A stretch of DNA of 64,000 nt from Alphaproteobacteria bacterium GWF2_58_20 (lineage in GTDB: Bacteria > Pseudomonadota > Alphaproteobacteria > UBA1247): the NCBI GenBank assembly GCA_001768735.1, contig MEMB01000002.1:148418-212417 (forward strand). Direction: 5' to 3'. Under the pieces are notes generated by a model, which saw only the letters and a program-made list of their open reading frames with translations, was not told the origin of the DNA and ran no database searches. Below are positions 49,535 to 59,978 of this stretch, piece by piece; the stretch's first letter is position 1; every line of letters begins with the position of its first letter. Position numbers and translations under genes: made by a program.

Positions 49535-52461
49535 TTTTTCTTTCGCCCCTTGAGGTTGTGCGGCTCAGGTTTTTCCGTTTTGGTGTTTTTCCGCGTTACC
49601 TCGCGCGTGGTTGTGGTTAGTACGCCGTGCCGCTGTCTATATTCCGCCAAATATTTTCCGGTGAAGCTTCTTGTTTCCGAAATGATGGTGTCCGGCGGGC
49701 CCATGGTGATGACTTCGCCGCCACCGTCGCCGCCTTCCGGCCCCATGTCCACAATCCAGTCCGCGGTTTTGATGACCTCCAGGTTGTGTTCAATGACAAG
49801 GGCCGTATTGCCGGAATCCACCAGCGCGTGCAGTACTTCGAGCAGTTTTCCCACATCATCGAAATGCAGCCCCGTGGTGGGTTCATCAAGAATGTAGAGG
49901 GTGCGGCCGGTAGCCCTGCGTGACAGCTCCTTGGCCAGCTTGACGCGCTGTGCCTCGCCGCCCGAGAGGGTGGTGGCCTGCTGGCCCACATGCAGGTAGC
50001 CAAGACCGACCCGCGCCAGCGTGTCGAGTTTTTCCCGGATGCTGGGGACTGCCTTGAAGAACTCTGCCGCTTCTTCCACCGTCATGTCCAGCACGTCGGC
50101 AATGGATTTTCCGCGATACAGGACTTCAAGCGTTTCGCGGTTGTACCTCCGGCCCTTGCACTGGTCGCAGGTGACATAAACGTCAGGCAGGAAATGCATC
50201 TCGATCTTGATCAGGCCGTCCCCCTGGCAGGATTCGCAGCGTCCGCCTTTCACGTTGAAGGAAAAGCGGCCGGGACCATAGCCGCGCGCCTTGGCTTCCG
50301 GCAGGCCTGCGAACCAGTCCCGGATGGGGGTGAAGGCGCCAATGTAGGTGGCGGGGTTGGAGCGTGGTGTGCGGCCAATGGGCGACTGGTCGATGTCGAT
50401 GACCTTGTCGAAATGGCCAAGGCCTTCAATTTTTCCGTGTGGCCCAGGTGTTTCACGGCTTTTCATGAGGGCGCGGGAGGCGGACGGGAACAGGGTGTCC
50501 AGAACGAGCGAGGATTTTCCCGAACCCGATACACCGGTGATGCAGGAAAAAGCGCCCACAGGGAACCTGGCGGATACGTTTTTGAGGTTGTTGACCGTGC
50601 AACCTTCAATTTCGAGCCATTTTTTGCCGTTTGTGGCGTGGTGGCGCAGTGGCGGGACGGGGATCTGCTTCTGGCCGCAAAGATATTGCGCGGTGAGGCT
50701 GGCCATGTTGGCAAGAACCTCATCGCGAGGGCCGGCCGCCACCACATGGCCGCCATGCACGCCAGCTCCGGGTCCCATGTCAATGAGGTGGTCCGCCGTG
50801 CGGATGGCGTCTTCATCATGCTCCACGACCAGCACGGTGTTGCCAAGGTCACGCAGGTGCTTGAGGGTTTCCAGCAGGCGGTCGTTGTCGCGCTGGTGCA
50901 GGCCGATGGAGGGTTCATCCAGCACATAAAGTACCCCGGTCAGGCCGGAGCCGATTTGTGAGGCGAGACGGATGCGCTGGCTTTCGCCGCCGGAAAGGGT
51001 GCCGGAATTGCGGGAAAGCGATAGGTAGCCAAGCCCGACATCTGCAAGGAAGCGCAGGCGCTCGTTGATCTCCTTGAGGATTCTCCGGGCAATCTCCTGC
51101 GCCGTTTCGGAGAGTTTGGAAGAGAGATTGCCAAACCATTCCCGTGCGGCAATGACCGACATGTCGGACGCATCCACAATGGTCAGTCCGGAAACCTTGA
51201 CGGCCAATGCCTCGGGCTTGAGACGGAGACCGTGGCACGCGGCGCAGGGGGTGGTGTTCTGAAAGCGGGAAAGCTCTTCCCGGACCATGTTGCTGGAGGT
51301 TTCCCGCCAGCGGCGCTCCAGGTTGTGTACCAGACCTTCAAAGGGTTTGCGGGTTTCAAAGGAGGAGGTGCCGCCTTCAAACTTGAGGGCGATGACCTTG
51401 TTTCCTGAGCCGTAAAGGATGATGTTCCTGGCCTTTTCCGGCAGGTCTTTCCAGGGGGTGTCCAGTGAAAAGCTGAAATGATCAGACAGGCTCTCCAGTG
51501 TCTGGCGGTAATATTCGGAAAAGGTGCCCTCCCATGGTGCCAGCACACCTTCCCGCAGTGACAGGCTGTCATCCGGGATGATGAGGGAAAGGTCAAAGTC
51601 GAGCTTCTGCCCAAGCCCGTCGCATTCCGGGCAGGCACCAAACGGGTTGTTGAAGGAGAACAGGCGGGGTTCGATTTCCGAGATGGTGAAACCGGAAACA
51701 GGGCAGGCAAACCGGGAGGAAAAGGTGGTGCGCGTGCCGGATGTGGAATCCTCGGCGTAAAGCAGGCCATCCGATATGGCAAGGGCAGTTTCGATGGAAT
51801 CGGCCAGACGCTGGGCCAGTCCTTCGCGCACCACCACCCGGTCCACGACGATGTCGATGTTGTGCTTCAGCTTCTTGTCAAGCTCCGGTGTGTCATCGAT
51901 ATCCATCATCTCGCCGTCAATGCGCACGCGCTGGAAGCCGCGCTGGCGCATGGTATCCAGTTCCTTGCGGTATTCGCCCTTGCGGCCGCGGACCAGCGGG
52001 GCGATGAGGTAGAGGCGGGTTCCCTCCGGCATGGCAAGGATGCGGTCCACCATCTGGGAAACGGTCTGGCTTTCGATCGGCAGGCCGGTGGCGGGGGAGT
52101 AGGGGATGCCCACGCGTGCCCATAAAAGGCGCATGTAGTCATAGATTTCCGTAACGGTACCCACCGTGGAACGCGGGTTTTTCGAGGTGGTTTTCTGCTC
52201 GATGGAAATGGCAGGCGAGAGGCCTTCGATGGAATCGACATCCGGCTTTTGCATCAGCTCCAGGAACTGGCGGGCATAGGCGGAGAGGCTTTCGACATAG
52301 CGGCGCTGGCCCTCGGCATAGATGGTGTCAAACGCCAGGGAGGATTTTCCGGAGCCGGACAGCCCGGTGATGACGGTGAGCGAATCGCGCGGGATGTCGA
52401 GGGAAATGTTCTTGAGGTTGTGCTGGCGCGCGCCTCTTATGCTGATGAATTTCTGTTCCAT
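49531..52461 (-). CDS. uvrA: Excinuclease ABC subunit A
   Basis: UvrA, 976 residues, the damage-sensing ATPase of nucleotide excision repair. Two ABC modules are visible: Walker [21 protein letters not shown] near the start and [18 protein letters not shown] near residue 640, signatures [14 protein letters not shown] and [15 protein letters not shown], and the zinc finger CxxCxGxG-type [20 protein letters not shown] with [14 protein letters not shown]. The ATG at 52461 gives the normal N-terminus [16 protein letters not shown] LexA box lies 38 bases upstream. The next gene overlaps the stop. Confidence 0.97.
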   Translation of the reverse strand: MEQKFISIRGARQHNLKNISLDIPRDSLTVITGLSGSGKSSLAFDTIYAEGQRRYVESLSAYARQFLELMQKPDVDSIEGLSPAISIEQKTTSKNPRSTVGTVTEIYDYMRLLWARVGIPYSPATGLPIESQTVSQMVDRILAMPEGTRLYLIAPLVRGRKGEYRKELDTMRQRGFQRVRIDGEMMDIDDTPELDKKLKHNIDIVVDRVVVREGLAQRLADSIETALAISDGLLYAEDSTSGTRTTFSSRFACPVSGFTISEIEPRLFSFNNPFGACPECDGLGQKLDFDLSLIIPDDSLSLREGVLAPWEGTFSEYYRQTLESLSDHFSFSLDTPWKDLPEKARNIILYGSGNKVIALKFEGGTSSFETRKPFEGLVHNLERRWRETSSNMVREELSRFQNTTPCAACHGLRLKPEALAVKVSGLTIVDASDMSVIAAREWFGNLSSKLSETAQEIARRILKEINERLRFLADVGLGYLSLSRNSGTLSGGESQRIRLASQIGSGLTGVLYVLDEPSIGLHQRDNDRLLETLKHLRDLGNTVLVVEHDEDAIRTADHLIDMGPGAGVHGGHVVAAGPRDEVLANMASLTAQYLCGQKQIPVPPLRHHATNGKKWLEIEGCTVNNLKNVSARFPVGAFSCITGVSGSGKSSLVLDTLFPSASRALMKSRETPGPHGKIEGLGHFDKVIDIDQSPIGRTPRSNPATYIGAFTPIRDWFAGLPEAKARGYGPGRFSFNVKGGRCESCQGDGLIKIEMHFLPDVYVTCDQCKGRRYNRETLEVLYRGKSIADVLDMTVEEAAEFFKAVPSIREKLDTLARVGLGYLHVGQQATTLSGGEAQRVKLAKELSRRATGRTLYILDEPTTGLHFDDVGKLLEVLHALVDSGNTALVIEHNLEVIKTADWIVDMGPEGGDGGGEVITMGPPDTIISETRSFTGKYLAEYRQRHGVLTTTTREVTRKNTKTEKPEPHNLKGRKKK

Positions 52462-52498
52462 GCCCCCATCATAGCGCAAGGACTTCTTTTTGAAAAGT

Positions 52499-52513
52499 GT
52501 TCTTGTTATGTTC
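52499..52513. promoter_or_regulatory. LexA (SOS) box upstream of uvrA
   Basis: GTTC-TTGTTAT-GTTC is an exact match to GTTC-N7-GTTC, the LexA operator of alphaproteobacteria. It sits 38 bases before the uvrA ATG and about 95 bases before ndk on the other strand, so SOS control of uvrA is the likely meaning. Confidence 0.8.
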
Positions 52514-52608
52514 GTTCATGTTTTTGCAGATGATGGTTGCGGAAGGAAGGGCAGGGATGTATAACCCGGCCATTCCAGTTGTATATGGCCATAAAAGGGA
52601 GAAAAAAC

Positions 52609-53031
52609 ATGGCGATTGAACGTACCTTTTCCATCATCAAGCCCGATGTGACCCGTCGCAACCTCACCGGTGCGGTGGCTGACCGCCTCGAAAAGGGTGG
52701 ACTGCGCATTGTGGCGCAGAAGCGCCTGCGCATGACCAAGGAAATGGCGGAAGGTTTCTATGATGTGCATCGCGGCAAGCCGTTTTATGATGGCCTCGTG
52801 GAATACATGACCAGCGGCCCGGTTGTGGTGCAGGTGCTGGAAGGCGAGAACGCCATCGCCCGCAACCGCGAGATCATGGGCGCGACAAATCCGGAAAAGG
52901 CCGATGCCGGTACCATCCGCAAGGATTTCGCCGTGTCGATGACCGAAAACTCGGTGCATGGTTCCGATGCGCCGGAAACCGCCGCGCGCGAGATTTCCTT
53001 CTTCTTTGCAGCCGTGGAAATCACGGGCTGA
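52609..53031 (+). CDS. ndk: Nucleoside diphosphate kinase
   Basis: Ndk, 140 residues, which balances nucleoside triphosphates by ping-pong transfer through a phosphohistidine. The active site is [21 protein letters not shown], with the catalytic His at about residue 117; the N-terminus [20 protein letters not shown] and [22 protein letters not shown] are conserved. The ATG at 52609 has AAAAGGGAG upstream. It is divergent from uvrA and lies 17 bases before the DUF2066 gene. Confidence 0.97.
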   Translation: MAIERTFSIIKPDVTRRNLTGAVADRLEKGGLRIVAQKRLRMTKEMAEGFYDVHRGKPFYDGLVEYMTSGPVVVQVLEGENAIARNREIMGATNPEKADAGTIRKDFAVSMTENSVHGSDAPETAAREISFFFAAVEITG

Positions 53032-53048
53032 TAACCTGCGGAGTAACA

Positions 53049-54128
53049 ATGAAGCGTTTCCTGCTCCTTGCCTGGCTCTGCCTTGCGCCACTTGCGGCCC
53101 GGGCTGACGATGCGTCGTTTACCGTGTCGCCGGTTGCGGTGGACGTGACGGCGGAAAGTGCGGCGGCCGCAAAGGAGCAGGCGATTGCGCAGGCGCAGCG
53201 GGATGCGTTTGACACGGTTCTTGCGCGGATGACCATCCCCGAGGACCGGGCGGCATTGCCGCAACTCACGGACGACGATATTTCCGGGTTTGTGCAGAAT
53301 TTCGAGGTCATTTCTGAAAAAACCTCGCCTGTACGTTATGTGGGCAGCCTGACGGTGCGGTTTTCGCAAGCTGCGGTACTCACTTTCCTGCGGGAGCATG
53401 CGGTCTCCCTCATCAAGACCCGCAGCCAGCCCATGCTGATCCTGCCGGTGTTCTGGCAGGATGGGCGGCTCATGCTGTGGGAGGATGAAAATCCGTGGCG
53501 TGAGGCGTGGGATCAGGTTTCCGGAAGTGGTACCGAGCTGATGCCGGTGGTGGTGCCGCTGGGTGACATTGCCGATGTGGCAGGCATGAGTGCTGAAAAA
53601 GCCATATCCGGAGACAATGACATCATTCGCAAGATGGCTGACCGTTATCATGCGGGCGGGGATGCCGTGGTGGCCATTGCGGTGGCTTCCGGCCCTCAGG
53701 ATGACCCGCTGGCGCGTCTGGCCATGCAGATCATCCGCATGGCGCCGGGGGGCGATGTGGCGGTGCGTAACCTGGATGTGCTGCGCAGCGCAAATGAGGA
53801 TGATGCGGCACTGATGGCAAAGGCGACGGCGGCTGTCCTGCGTGAGCTTCGGCTGGCGTGGAAGGCGGAAACGGCGGTTGAGCCAATTGCGCCCCGCGAC
53901 ATTGATGTCATGGCCCTTGTTTCATCCCTGGCTGACTGGCAGGCGCTGGAAAAGGTGCTGCAACAGGAACCGCGGATTGGAAAGATTGTTACGGTGGCTT
54001 TCGGCGCGGGGTATGTTCGCGGCAGCCTGACGGTGACAGGAAATATTGAAAAGCTTCAGCAGGCCTTGGTTGCGCAAGGGTATCTGCTCACGCTTGGCGA
54101 AAACGGTTATGAAATCCGCAAGCCCTGA
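53049..54128 (+). CDS. DUF2066 domain exported protein
   Basis: A 359-residue protein with a signal peptide (KRFLLLAWLCLAPLAARAD) and the DUF2066 fold: AKEQAIAQAQRDAFDTVLARM, RYVGSLTVRFSQAAVLTFLRE and QPMLILPVFWQDGRLMLWE. The family is widespread in proteobacteria next to the hda/hdaA gene, as here, but its role is unknown. The last 20 bases overlap the start of hdaA. Confidence 0.87.
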   Translation: MKRFLLLAWLCLAPLAARADDASFTVSPVAVDVTAESAAAAKEQAIAQAQRDAFDTVLARMTIPEDRAALPQLTDDDISGFVQNFEVISEKTSPVRYVGSLTVRFSQAAVLTFLREHAVSLIKTRSQPMLILPVFWQDGRLMLWEDENPWREAWDQVSGSGTELMPVVVPLGDIADVAGMSAEKAISGDNDIIRKMADRYHAGGDAVVAIAVASGPQDDPLARLAMQIIRMAPGGDVAVRNLDVLRSANEDDAALMAKATAAVLRELRLAWKAETAVEPIAPRDIDVMALVSSLADWQALEKVLQQEPRIGKIVTVAFGAGYVRGSLTVTGNIEKLQQALVAQGYLLTLGENGYEIRKP

Positions 54129-54801
54129 AAAGGTTCAGCTTCCCCTGCCGCTGGCGTTTCGTCCGGCGCTGGGGCGTGGCGATTTTTTGGTATCGGCCTG
54201 TAATGCCGATGCCGTTGCATGGATTGACCGCTGGCCTTCATGGACGTATCCCCATCTTGTAATTTACGGCCCGGAAGGATGCGGCAAGACGCATCTTGCC
54301 CATGTCTTCGTGGAGCGCAGCGGGGCACTGGTCCTGTCCGCTCCCGACGAGGTTGTATTGGCTTTCCTCATCCATGAAAGCCGGGCGGTGGTGTTTGAAG
54401 GTGCCGACAAGCTGGCCGGCAACCCGGATGGTGAACGCTTCCTGTTCCATCTCATGAACCTGCAAAAGGAAAATGGCAGTTCTCTGCTGATGATATCCGA
54501 TACCGCTCCATCGGCATGGGGGGTGCATCTGCCCGATTTGCGCTCGCGCCTTCTGGCAGCGCAGGTGGCCGGGATAGAGGCTCCGGACGACGCCCTGCTG
54601 GAAGGGGTGTTCCTGAAGCTGTTTGCCGATCGGCGCGTGGATGTTGATGCGGACGTGGTGCAATATGTCCTTCCGCGTATCCAGCGCAGCTTTGCCGGCG
54701 TGAAGGCGCTGGTGGAAAGCCTTGATGCCGCAGCGCTTTCCAAAACCCGCCGCATCACCATCCCTCTTGCCCGCGATGTACTGGCGGAAAAATCCAGATA
54801 G
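54109..54801 (+). CDS. hdaA: DnaA-related replication regulator HdaA
   Basis: A 230-residue protein homologous to the AAA+ domain of DnaA but lacking the DNA-binding domain. It begins with a clamp-binding motif (QLPLPLAF) and shows RPALGRGDFLVSACNADAVAWIDRW, Walker A GPEGCGKTHLAHVF and sensor residues in DLRSRLLAAQVAGI. HdaA binds the sliding clamp and switches DnaA off after initiation. The start overlaps the DUF2066 gene by 20 bases. In several alphaproteobacteria it lies next to ppk, here 5 kb away. Confidence 0.92.
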   Translation: MKSASPEKVQLPLPLAFRPALGRGDFLVSACNADAVAWIDRWPSWTYPHLVIYGPEGCGKTHLAHVFVERSGALVLSAPDEVVLAFLIHESRAVVFEGADKLAGNPDGERFLFHLMNLQKENGSSLLMISDTAPSAWGVHLPDLRSRLLAAQVAGIEAPDDALLEGVFLKLFADRRVDVDADVVQYVLPRIQRSFAGVKALVESLDAAALSKTRRITIPLARDVLAEKSR

Positions 54802-54867
54802 GGAAAACTTATAAAAATTCATTCGGATATAGAGATTAATCATCATCGTTACAAAAAAGGCGATGAT

Positions 54868-55386
54868 GTGTCTATAGGTCAATTTATTCCTTTGTTTTTT
54901 TTATTTTTGTTGTTTGTTTTTATTTTTATCTTTGTGTTCCCATATATATTTTTTTCGTTTGATGGTTTGTATGGATTTTTTCGTAATTTTTTCATTGGGG
55001 CGTTTTTACTGATTTTTTTTGGTCGGTTGTATGTAAGTTTTTTTGGTGCAGAACGGGTTCGTGCAGTCTTGGGGAATTCCCTGTTGGGGATTTTTGCTGC
55101 TTTAAGCCAGCTGGATTGGTTTTTGAGGCTTTTTGGTTCCGGTCTTGCCAATTTTCCTTGGTATGCCCATATCGTGCCTGTCTGTGGATGGATCATGATC
55201 CAGTTTCTGTTCTGGCAAATCATGCTTGAAATTGATTCGAAAAAATATCCCGAGAAGAGTGTCGAGCAGATCGAGAACATGTATTTTGTCTGGTTCATGT
55301 CCATTTATGGCGGTCTGTGGTTGGTGCGCCATCTGCTGGGAGGCATGAGCATCGAGGAAATGCTGTCCTACCTTCCTGCTGTTTGA
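54868..55386 (+). CDS. Membrane protein of unknown function, AT-rich 5' half
   Basis: A 172-residue protein with four or more predicted helices. The first 50 residues are almost only Phe, Leu, Ile and Val (FFLFLLFVFIFIFVFPYIFF) and are encoded by T-rich DNA that is clearly lower in GC than the surroundings; the C-terminal half is average. The start is GTG at 54868 after AAAAAAGG. No family is recognised. A strong terminator follows. Its base composition suggests relaxed selection or recent arrival. Confidence 0.6.
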   Translation: MSIGQFIPLFFLFLLFVFIFIFVFPYIFFSFDGLYGFFRNFFIGAFLLIFFGRLYVSFFGAERVRAVLGNSLLGIFAALSQLDWFLRLFGSGLANFPWYAHIVPVCGWIMIQFLFWQIMLEIDSKKYPEKSVEQIENMYFVWFMSIYGGLWLVRHLLGGMSIEEMLSYLPAV

Positions 55387-55399
55387 AGGTAAAAATATA

Positions 55400-55437
55400 A
55401 AAAAGGCCTTGGTTCCGCGGAGAACCAAGGCCTTTTT
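55400..55437. terminator. Bidirectional Rho-independent terminator
   Basis: A near-perfect 15-base-pair stem (AAAAGGCCTTGGTTC / GAACCAAGGCCTTTT) with a 6-base loop lies between the convergent membrane protein gene and gltX. T-runs flank it on both strands. Confidence 0.92.
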
Positions 55438-55458
55438 GATTGAGGCGTTTGTCGTGCC

Positions 55459-57111
55459 TTACATGTGTTTGGCAAGGCGGGTTTTTACCTTTTCCAGCCC
55501 CATGACCATCATGATTTCATGGACGTCCGGGGAGTCTTCCCGCCCGATGAGGGCGAGGCGGACAATCTTCATGAAATCGGCAATGCTGCCATGGAACGCG
55601 TCCGGATTGGCCTTGTAGGCCTTGGTGTCGGAGCAGAAGCCAGCGGCATCCGTGGCGGCTTTGGTTGCCTCCCACCATGCATCGCGGTCAGTCGCGTGTT
55701 CCAGCGCACCCATGAAGCCTGAAAGAACGGCCTTGAGGACATCGGGGTTCTTGCCTGTAACCGTGGCGAGGTCGGGCGCGGTGAACAGGTCGTCAAAGAA
55801 ATAGGAAATGTCATCCTGCAGCGTGCCCCAGCGGGTGATGTCCTTCCGCCTGCGGACGTTTTCCCGTTCGATGTTGAGGATGGCCTTGATGTAGCTGGCC
55901 TCGTTCGCCATGCGGGGATAGAAGGCCGGGCTGAAGCGTTCGGCCCATGCCAGCGCCAGGTCGTAGGCCTCCGTGTTGCTGTATTCGGAGATGATGCGCC
56001 GGCTGATGCTGTTGAGCTTGTCGAGATCAAACAGCGCGCCCGAGGGGGAGGTTTTCTTGAGGTCGAGCGCGAAATCGGCAAGCGGCAGGGCCGGATTTTT
56101 CTTGCGCCAGTCCTCGAAGTCGGAATTGGCGAGATTTAGGAGGTATTCGAGGATGGCATTCACCGGATAGCCCTGTTCGAGGAAGAACTCTATGTTGGCT
56201 TCCGGGTCCTTGCGCTTGCTCAGCTTGCGCTTGGCGGTGCCGTCCATTTTCTGGATGGGGGAGAGGTGGGCGTATTTGGGCGCTTTCCAGCCCATGATGT
56301 AAAACATCTCCATGTGCAGCGGCAGGGAGGGGAACCATTCATCCCCGCGCAGGACATGGGTTGTGCCCATCAGGTGATCATCGATGACATGGGCGAAATG
56401 GTAGGTGGGCAAGCCGTCCGAGGCCTTGATGATGATGGCGTCCATGTCATTCTGCGGCACGCTGCGGGTGCCGCGGATGATGTCCTTGACGTCCATGCGG
56501 TTTTCGTGGCTTCCGTTCGAGCGGATGCGGACAACAAAGGATGCGCCAGCCTGAAGTTTTTGCAGGATTTCCGCGTCTGAAAGGTCGCGGCAGCGGGCGT
56601 ATTTGCCATAATAGCCGGTGCGTTCCTTCTTGAGGGTCTGCTCATCGCGTACCTTGTCAAGCTCCTCGGAGGAGCAGAAGCAGGGATAAGCCTTGCCGTC
56701 GCGGATGAGGGCCTTGGCGTAGGCCTGGTAGATGTCCTTGCGGTGGCTCTGGATATAAGGGCCGAAATCTCCCTTTTCCGCGCCTTCCAGCACCGGGCCT
56801 TCGCCAAAATGGATGTGCAGGGTGTGAAAGGCGGTAAGGATTTGCGCGATGCCGTCATCAAGCTGCCGCTTCTGGTCGGTATCCTCGATGCGGAGCATGC
56901 ACACGCCGCCCGACTGGCGGGCGAGGGTGGTGTTGATGAGGCCCATGTAAATGGAGCCAAGATGCACGAAACCCGTGGGGCTTGGGGCCATGCGGGTGAC
57001 CATCTGCCCCGGCGCAAGGTTGCGGGTGGCGATTTTTTCTTCAAGCGCCTGGAGCATGTCGATGTTGGCGTTTGGAAAAGCGAGGTCGGCGATCTGGTCG
57101 CGGATGGACAT
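55459..57111 (-). CDS. gltX: Glutamyl-tRNA synthetase
   Basis: A class I aminoacyl-tRNA synthetase, 550 residues. The HIGH-type motif is RMAPSPTGFVHLGSIYMGL near residue 45, and the KMSKS-type motif is AKRKLSKRKDPEANI near residue 300. CFCSSEELDKVRDEQ and LRGDEWFPSLPLHMEMF are also present. It is about 80 residues longer than the common GltX, with a long N-terminal extension and enlarged C-terminal region, as in a GltX subgroup. Whether it is discriminating or also charges tRNA-Gln cannot be told. Confidence 0.88.
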   Translation of the reverse strand: MSIRDQIADLAFPNANIDMLQALEEKIATRNLAPGQMVTRMAPSPTGFVHLGSIYMGLINTTLARQSGGVCMLRIEDTDQKRQLDDGIAQILTAFHTLHIHFGEGPVLEGAEKGDFGPYIQSHRKDIYQAYAKALIRDGKAYPCFCSSEELDKVRDEQTLKKERTGYYGKYARCRDLSDAEILQKLQAGASFVVRIRSNGSHENRMDVKDIIRGTRSVPQNDMDAIIIKASDGLPTYHFAHVIDDHLMGTTHVLRGDEWFPSLPLHMEMFYIMGWKAPKYAHLSPIQKMDGTAKRKLSKRKDPEANIEFFLEQGYPVNAILEYLLNLANSDFEDWRKKNPALPLADFALDLKKTSPSGALFDLDKLNSISRRIISEYSNTEAYDLALAWAERFSPAFYPRMANEASYIKAILNIERENVRRRKDITRWGTLQDDISYFFDDLFTAPDLATVTGKNPDVLKAVLSGFMGALEHATDRDAWWEATKAATDAAGFCSDTKAYKANPDAFHGSIADFMKIVRLALIGREDSPDVHEIMMVMGLEKVKTRLAKHM

Positions 57112-57254
57112 GGGGCTTACCTGTCTTGATGGGGAGGGGAAACCTGAAACGGCCGCATCCTAGGAAGCTTTCAAAGGTGTGTCAATGGCTTCCGGTTAGC
57201 TAATCCTTCATGGAGGCGGGGTAGGGTGGAACCCTGGAAAATCTGGAGGGGAAC

Positions 57255-57881
57255 ATGCCAAAACTCGTGCTGGTGCGCCATGGCGAAAGTGAATGGAACC
57301 GGAAGAACCTGTTTACGGGCTGGATGGATGTGGATCTTTCGGAAAAGGGCGTGGAAGAGGCGCATGCAGCGGGAAGGAAACTGAAAGCGGCGGGCCATGT
57401 GTTTGACATGGCGTTTGATTCCATCCTCAAACGCTCGCAACACACACTTTCCATCATTCTGGAGGAATTGGGGCAGGAGGGCATTCCGGTGGTGCGGGAT
57501 GTGGCGCTGAATGAGCGGCATTATGGCGCGCTGCAAGGCTTGAACAAGGCGGAGACAGCAGAAAAATATGGGGAGGCGCAGGTGCATCTGTGGCGCCGGA
57601 GTTTTGACGTGCCACCGCCGAAAGACAAAAATGGCATGGGCGAAAGCCTCAAGGATACCTGCGCACGGGTGATGCCGTTTGTGAAGACGAGGATATGGCC
57701 GGAACTCAGGGCCGGGAAACGGGTGATCATCGCTGCACATGGCAATTCGCTGCGGGCGCTGGTGAAGGAGCTGGACGGGATTTCGGACGACAAGATCGCA
57801 GGCCTTGAAATTCCCACCGGCCAGCCATTGGTCTATGAGCTGGACGAAAACCTGAACCCCCTGTCGCACGGGTATTTGTAA
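57255..57881 (+). CDS. gpmA: 2,3-bisphosphoglycerate-dependent phosphoglycerate mutase
   Basis: A 208-residue cofactor-dependent phosphoglycerate mutase of glycolysis. The catalytic RHG motif is [20 protein letters not shown], with [28 protein letters not shown] and [20 protein letters not shown]. It is slightly shorter than the E. coli enzyme, as in many alphaproteobacteria. GGAGGGG is an excellent ribosome site. It is divergent from gltX and converges with the CYTH-CHAD gene. Confidence 0.95.
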   Translation: MPKLVLVRHGESEWNRKNLFTGWMDVDLSEKGVEEAHAAGRKLKAAGHVFDMAFDSILKRSQHTLSIILEELGQEGIPVVRDVALNERHYGALQGLNKAETAEKYGEAQVHLWRRSFDVPPPKDKNGMGESLKDTCARVMPFVKTRIWPELRAGKRVIIAAHGNSLRALVKELDGISDDKIAGLEIPTGQPLVYELDENLNPLSHGYL

Positions 57882-57897
57882 TGCGTTCCGTTGGCGT

Positions 57898-59412
57898 TTA
57901 TTCCCAGTATGGCCGGGTGGTTTTGAAGGTCTTCCACGCTTCCGGCGCATCCTTCTCCCGCAGGGTGGCAAGCTGTTGGGCAAGGCGGTTTGCCAGAAGG
58001 GCGGGGGGCTTCCCCTTTCCTGCAAGCTTTTTCAGCATGTCACGTGCAAAACAGGCGTTGTTGTAACGCCCCAGCGCCTTGCCCAGCGTACTGGCCGCCA
58101 GGGCAAAGCGTTCCGCCTCCGGGCTGGCAAAAAGGGTCTGGGTGGCGGCTATGGCCATGTTCAGTTTCTTGATGCGCGTGCGCAGGCTGTGCAGTTCTTT
58201 TTCCGGCAGATGGCTGAAATGGCGTCCGGCATGCAGGATTTTGGCATGCATCTTGTCCAGCCATGCCGGAGCGCAGGTGGAAAGGGAGCGTTGAGCCTCC
58301 TTTTTCATGCAGCGTTCATCTTCAAGAAAACGACAGGTCTTGAGAAGGATGATGGTGGTCGCGGTATCCTTCAGAAGGGCTTCTGTTTTTGCATGCATGG
58401 CTTTTTGCCGCGTTCGCGCGCGCTGCATCAGCAGGGCTGGCGGTTTTTCCCCGGACAGGCGTGGCAGGGTTTCGGCAATGAATACGTCGAGGTCGCGTTC
58501 GGGGCCCAGAACCTGTGTCATGTGCTTCAGGCCGGTTCGGATGTCCGGAAGGACGTCCCGTGGCAGGATGGGGTGGAAAAAGGAAAAAATGGACCGCAGG
58601 CGGCGCAGGGCAAGGCGCATCTGGTGTACACCTTCAATGTCGCGGCCATCAAGGGCGCTCTCCATGTTGGAAAGGATGAGGGATAAATTGGCAGCGGCCA
58701 GCATCCGGAAGGCCTGGCCTGCCGGCATGTTTTCCAACAGGGCCGGAGGCGGGAGGACAAGGGGGGCGGCAAGAGGGGTTGCCATGGCCAGTGAAAATCC
58801 CCTGCGGGCCTTGCTGATGGTGGATATGCGCAAGGGAAGCCCTGCCGCACACAAGGCAAGGGCCGTGTCATAGATGAGGGTGCGGGGACCTTCTTTCAGC
58901 TCCAGCTCGATTTCGCAGACCGGAGAGACGGATGCGCCGGAACGCAATTCTCCATGGTCAATGGCAAGTTCCACCAATCCTCCCGGGGGGGCAAGCAGGA
59001 TTTCGGTGCGATGGATGTCACCCGTGAAAATGGGGGTGAGGGCTTCGAGGGCGCCCTCTGGAAGCAGGGCATGAATGCCCGCCGTGCGTACAACGTCCGT
59101 GTCAGGAGTTTCCCCGGAAATTTTCCATTCCCATTCCCGGCGCGGGGAAATGGCGGTGGCCTTTGGGGCGGCTTCCGGCATCTTGATGGTCTGGATGGTG
59201 GTGTTGTGGCGGATATCGTGGCGGACGCGCAAAATGCTTCCCTGGGTGCGCAGGGCCAAGACAGGTGTGTCAAAATAGGTGGTGCGGAAATGACGGTTTG
59301 TGGCAGGTTTGGACTGGATCGCTACAATGGCCGGATGGCTTGCGATGTTTGCAATGGCCTCCTGCGGGACGGAAAACTTGAGTTCAATTTCCTGTTCCTG
59401 TCCCACGGTCAT
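57898..59412 (-). CDS. CYTH and CHAD domain protein
   Basis: A 504-residue protein. The N-terminal CYTH domain (about 1-210) starts with the ExExK signature (QEIELKFSV) of triphosphate-tunnel enzymes, which bind or hydrolyse inorganic triphosphate. The C-terminal CHAD domain (about 225-500) is a helical, positively charged region with conserved histidines (VHQMRLALRRLRSIFSFF, HSLRTRIKKLNMAIA), known to bind polyphosphate. Genes of this type are usually found beside polyphosphate kinase, as here. The start overlaps the SixA stop by four bases. Confidence 0.92.
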   Translation of the reverse strand: MTVGQEQEIELKFSVPQEAIANIASHPAIVAIQSKPATNRHFRTTYFDTPVLALRTQGSILRVRHDIRHNTTIQTIKMPEAAPKATAISPRREWEWKISGETPDTDVVRTAGIHALLPEGALEALTPIFTGDIHRTEILLAPPGGLVELAIDHGELRSGASVSPVCEIELELKEGPRTLIYDTALALCAAGLPLRISTISKARRGFSLAMATPLAAPLVLPPPALLENMPAGQAFRMLAAANLSLILSNMESALDGRDIEGVHQMRLALRRLRSIFSFFHPILPRDVLPDIRTGLKHMTQVLGPERDLDVFIAETLPRLSGEKPPALLMQRARTRQKAMHAKTEALLKDTATTIILLKTCRFLEDERCMKKEAQRSLSTCAPAWLDKMHAKILHAGRHFSHLPEKELHSLRTRIKKLNMAIAATQTLFASPEAERFALAASTLGKALGRYNNACFARDMLKKLAGKGKPPALLANRLAQQLATLREKDAPEAWKTFKTTRPYWE

Positions 59413-59912
59413 TCCTCCGGGAAGAAAATGTGTTCAAGGGATGCGCGGTCTTTGGAAATTTCCTGCCACGAGGAAATGGAAAACCGGAAAATGGCAAGGG
59501 TTCCGGGTGGAAAGGAACCAGCCAGCTTGCTGGCATGATCGCTGCTTTTGGCAAGGTCGTGCGCAAGGCTGTGCAGGGTGGGGTTGTGTCCGATGATCAT
59601 GATGGAATCAAAGGTGTCCGGCAGGTGGCGGAGATGGGTGATGATGTCGTGCGGAGTGGCGTGATAGAGCCAGTCAGAGCCTTCAGCGGGCAGGGGTGTT
59701 TTGGCCCCCTGTACCAGATTGGTCCAGGTGAATTCGGCGCGTCGCGCGGTTGAAAACAGGGCCATATCCGGCAAAAGGTCCTTGTGTGCCAGTTTTTTGC
59801 CAAGGTGATGGGCGGCTTTTTCGCCCTCTTCGGTCAGGGGACGGTCTAGATCCGATTTTCCCGATGGGGCGCTGCCGGCGCGGGCGTGGCGGAGAAGGAA
59901 GAGTTTTTTCAT
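59409..59912 (-). CDS. sixA: SixA-like phosphohistidine phosphatase
   Basis: A 167-residue histidine phosphatase of the RHG branch. The catalytic site is LFLLRHARAG near the N-terminus, with the second His in IMIIGHNPTLHSLAHDL. SixA proteins dephosphorylate phosphohistidine in signalling proteins; they are often co-encoded with CYTH/CHAD proteins. The ATG at 59912 is chosen because it begins the typical KKLFLLRHA start. It is divergent from ppk, with 66 bases between starts. Confidence 0.85.
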   Translation of the reverse strand: MKKLFLLRHARAGSAPSGKSDLDRPLTEEGEKAAHHLGKKLAHKDLLPDMALFSTARRAEFTWTNLVQGAKTPLPAEGSDWLYHATPHDIITHLRHLPDTFDSIMIIGHNPTLHSLAHDLAKSSDHASKLAGSFPPGTLAIFRFSISSWQEISKDRASLEHIFFPEE

Positions 59913-59978
59913 GGATTCTTTCCGCAGGCTGGTGCAATGATGCGAATCATTGATTGAGGGTATCATAACAGAAAAAGC

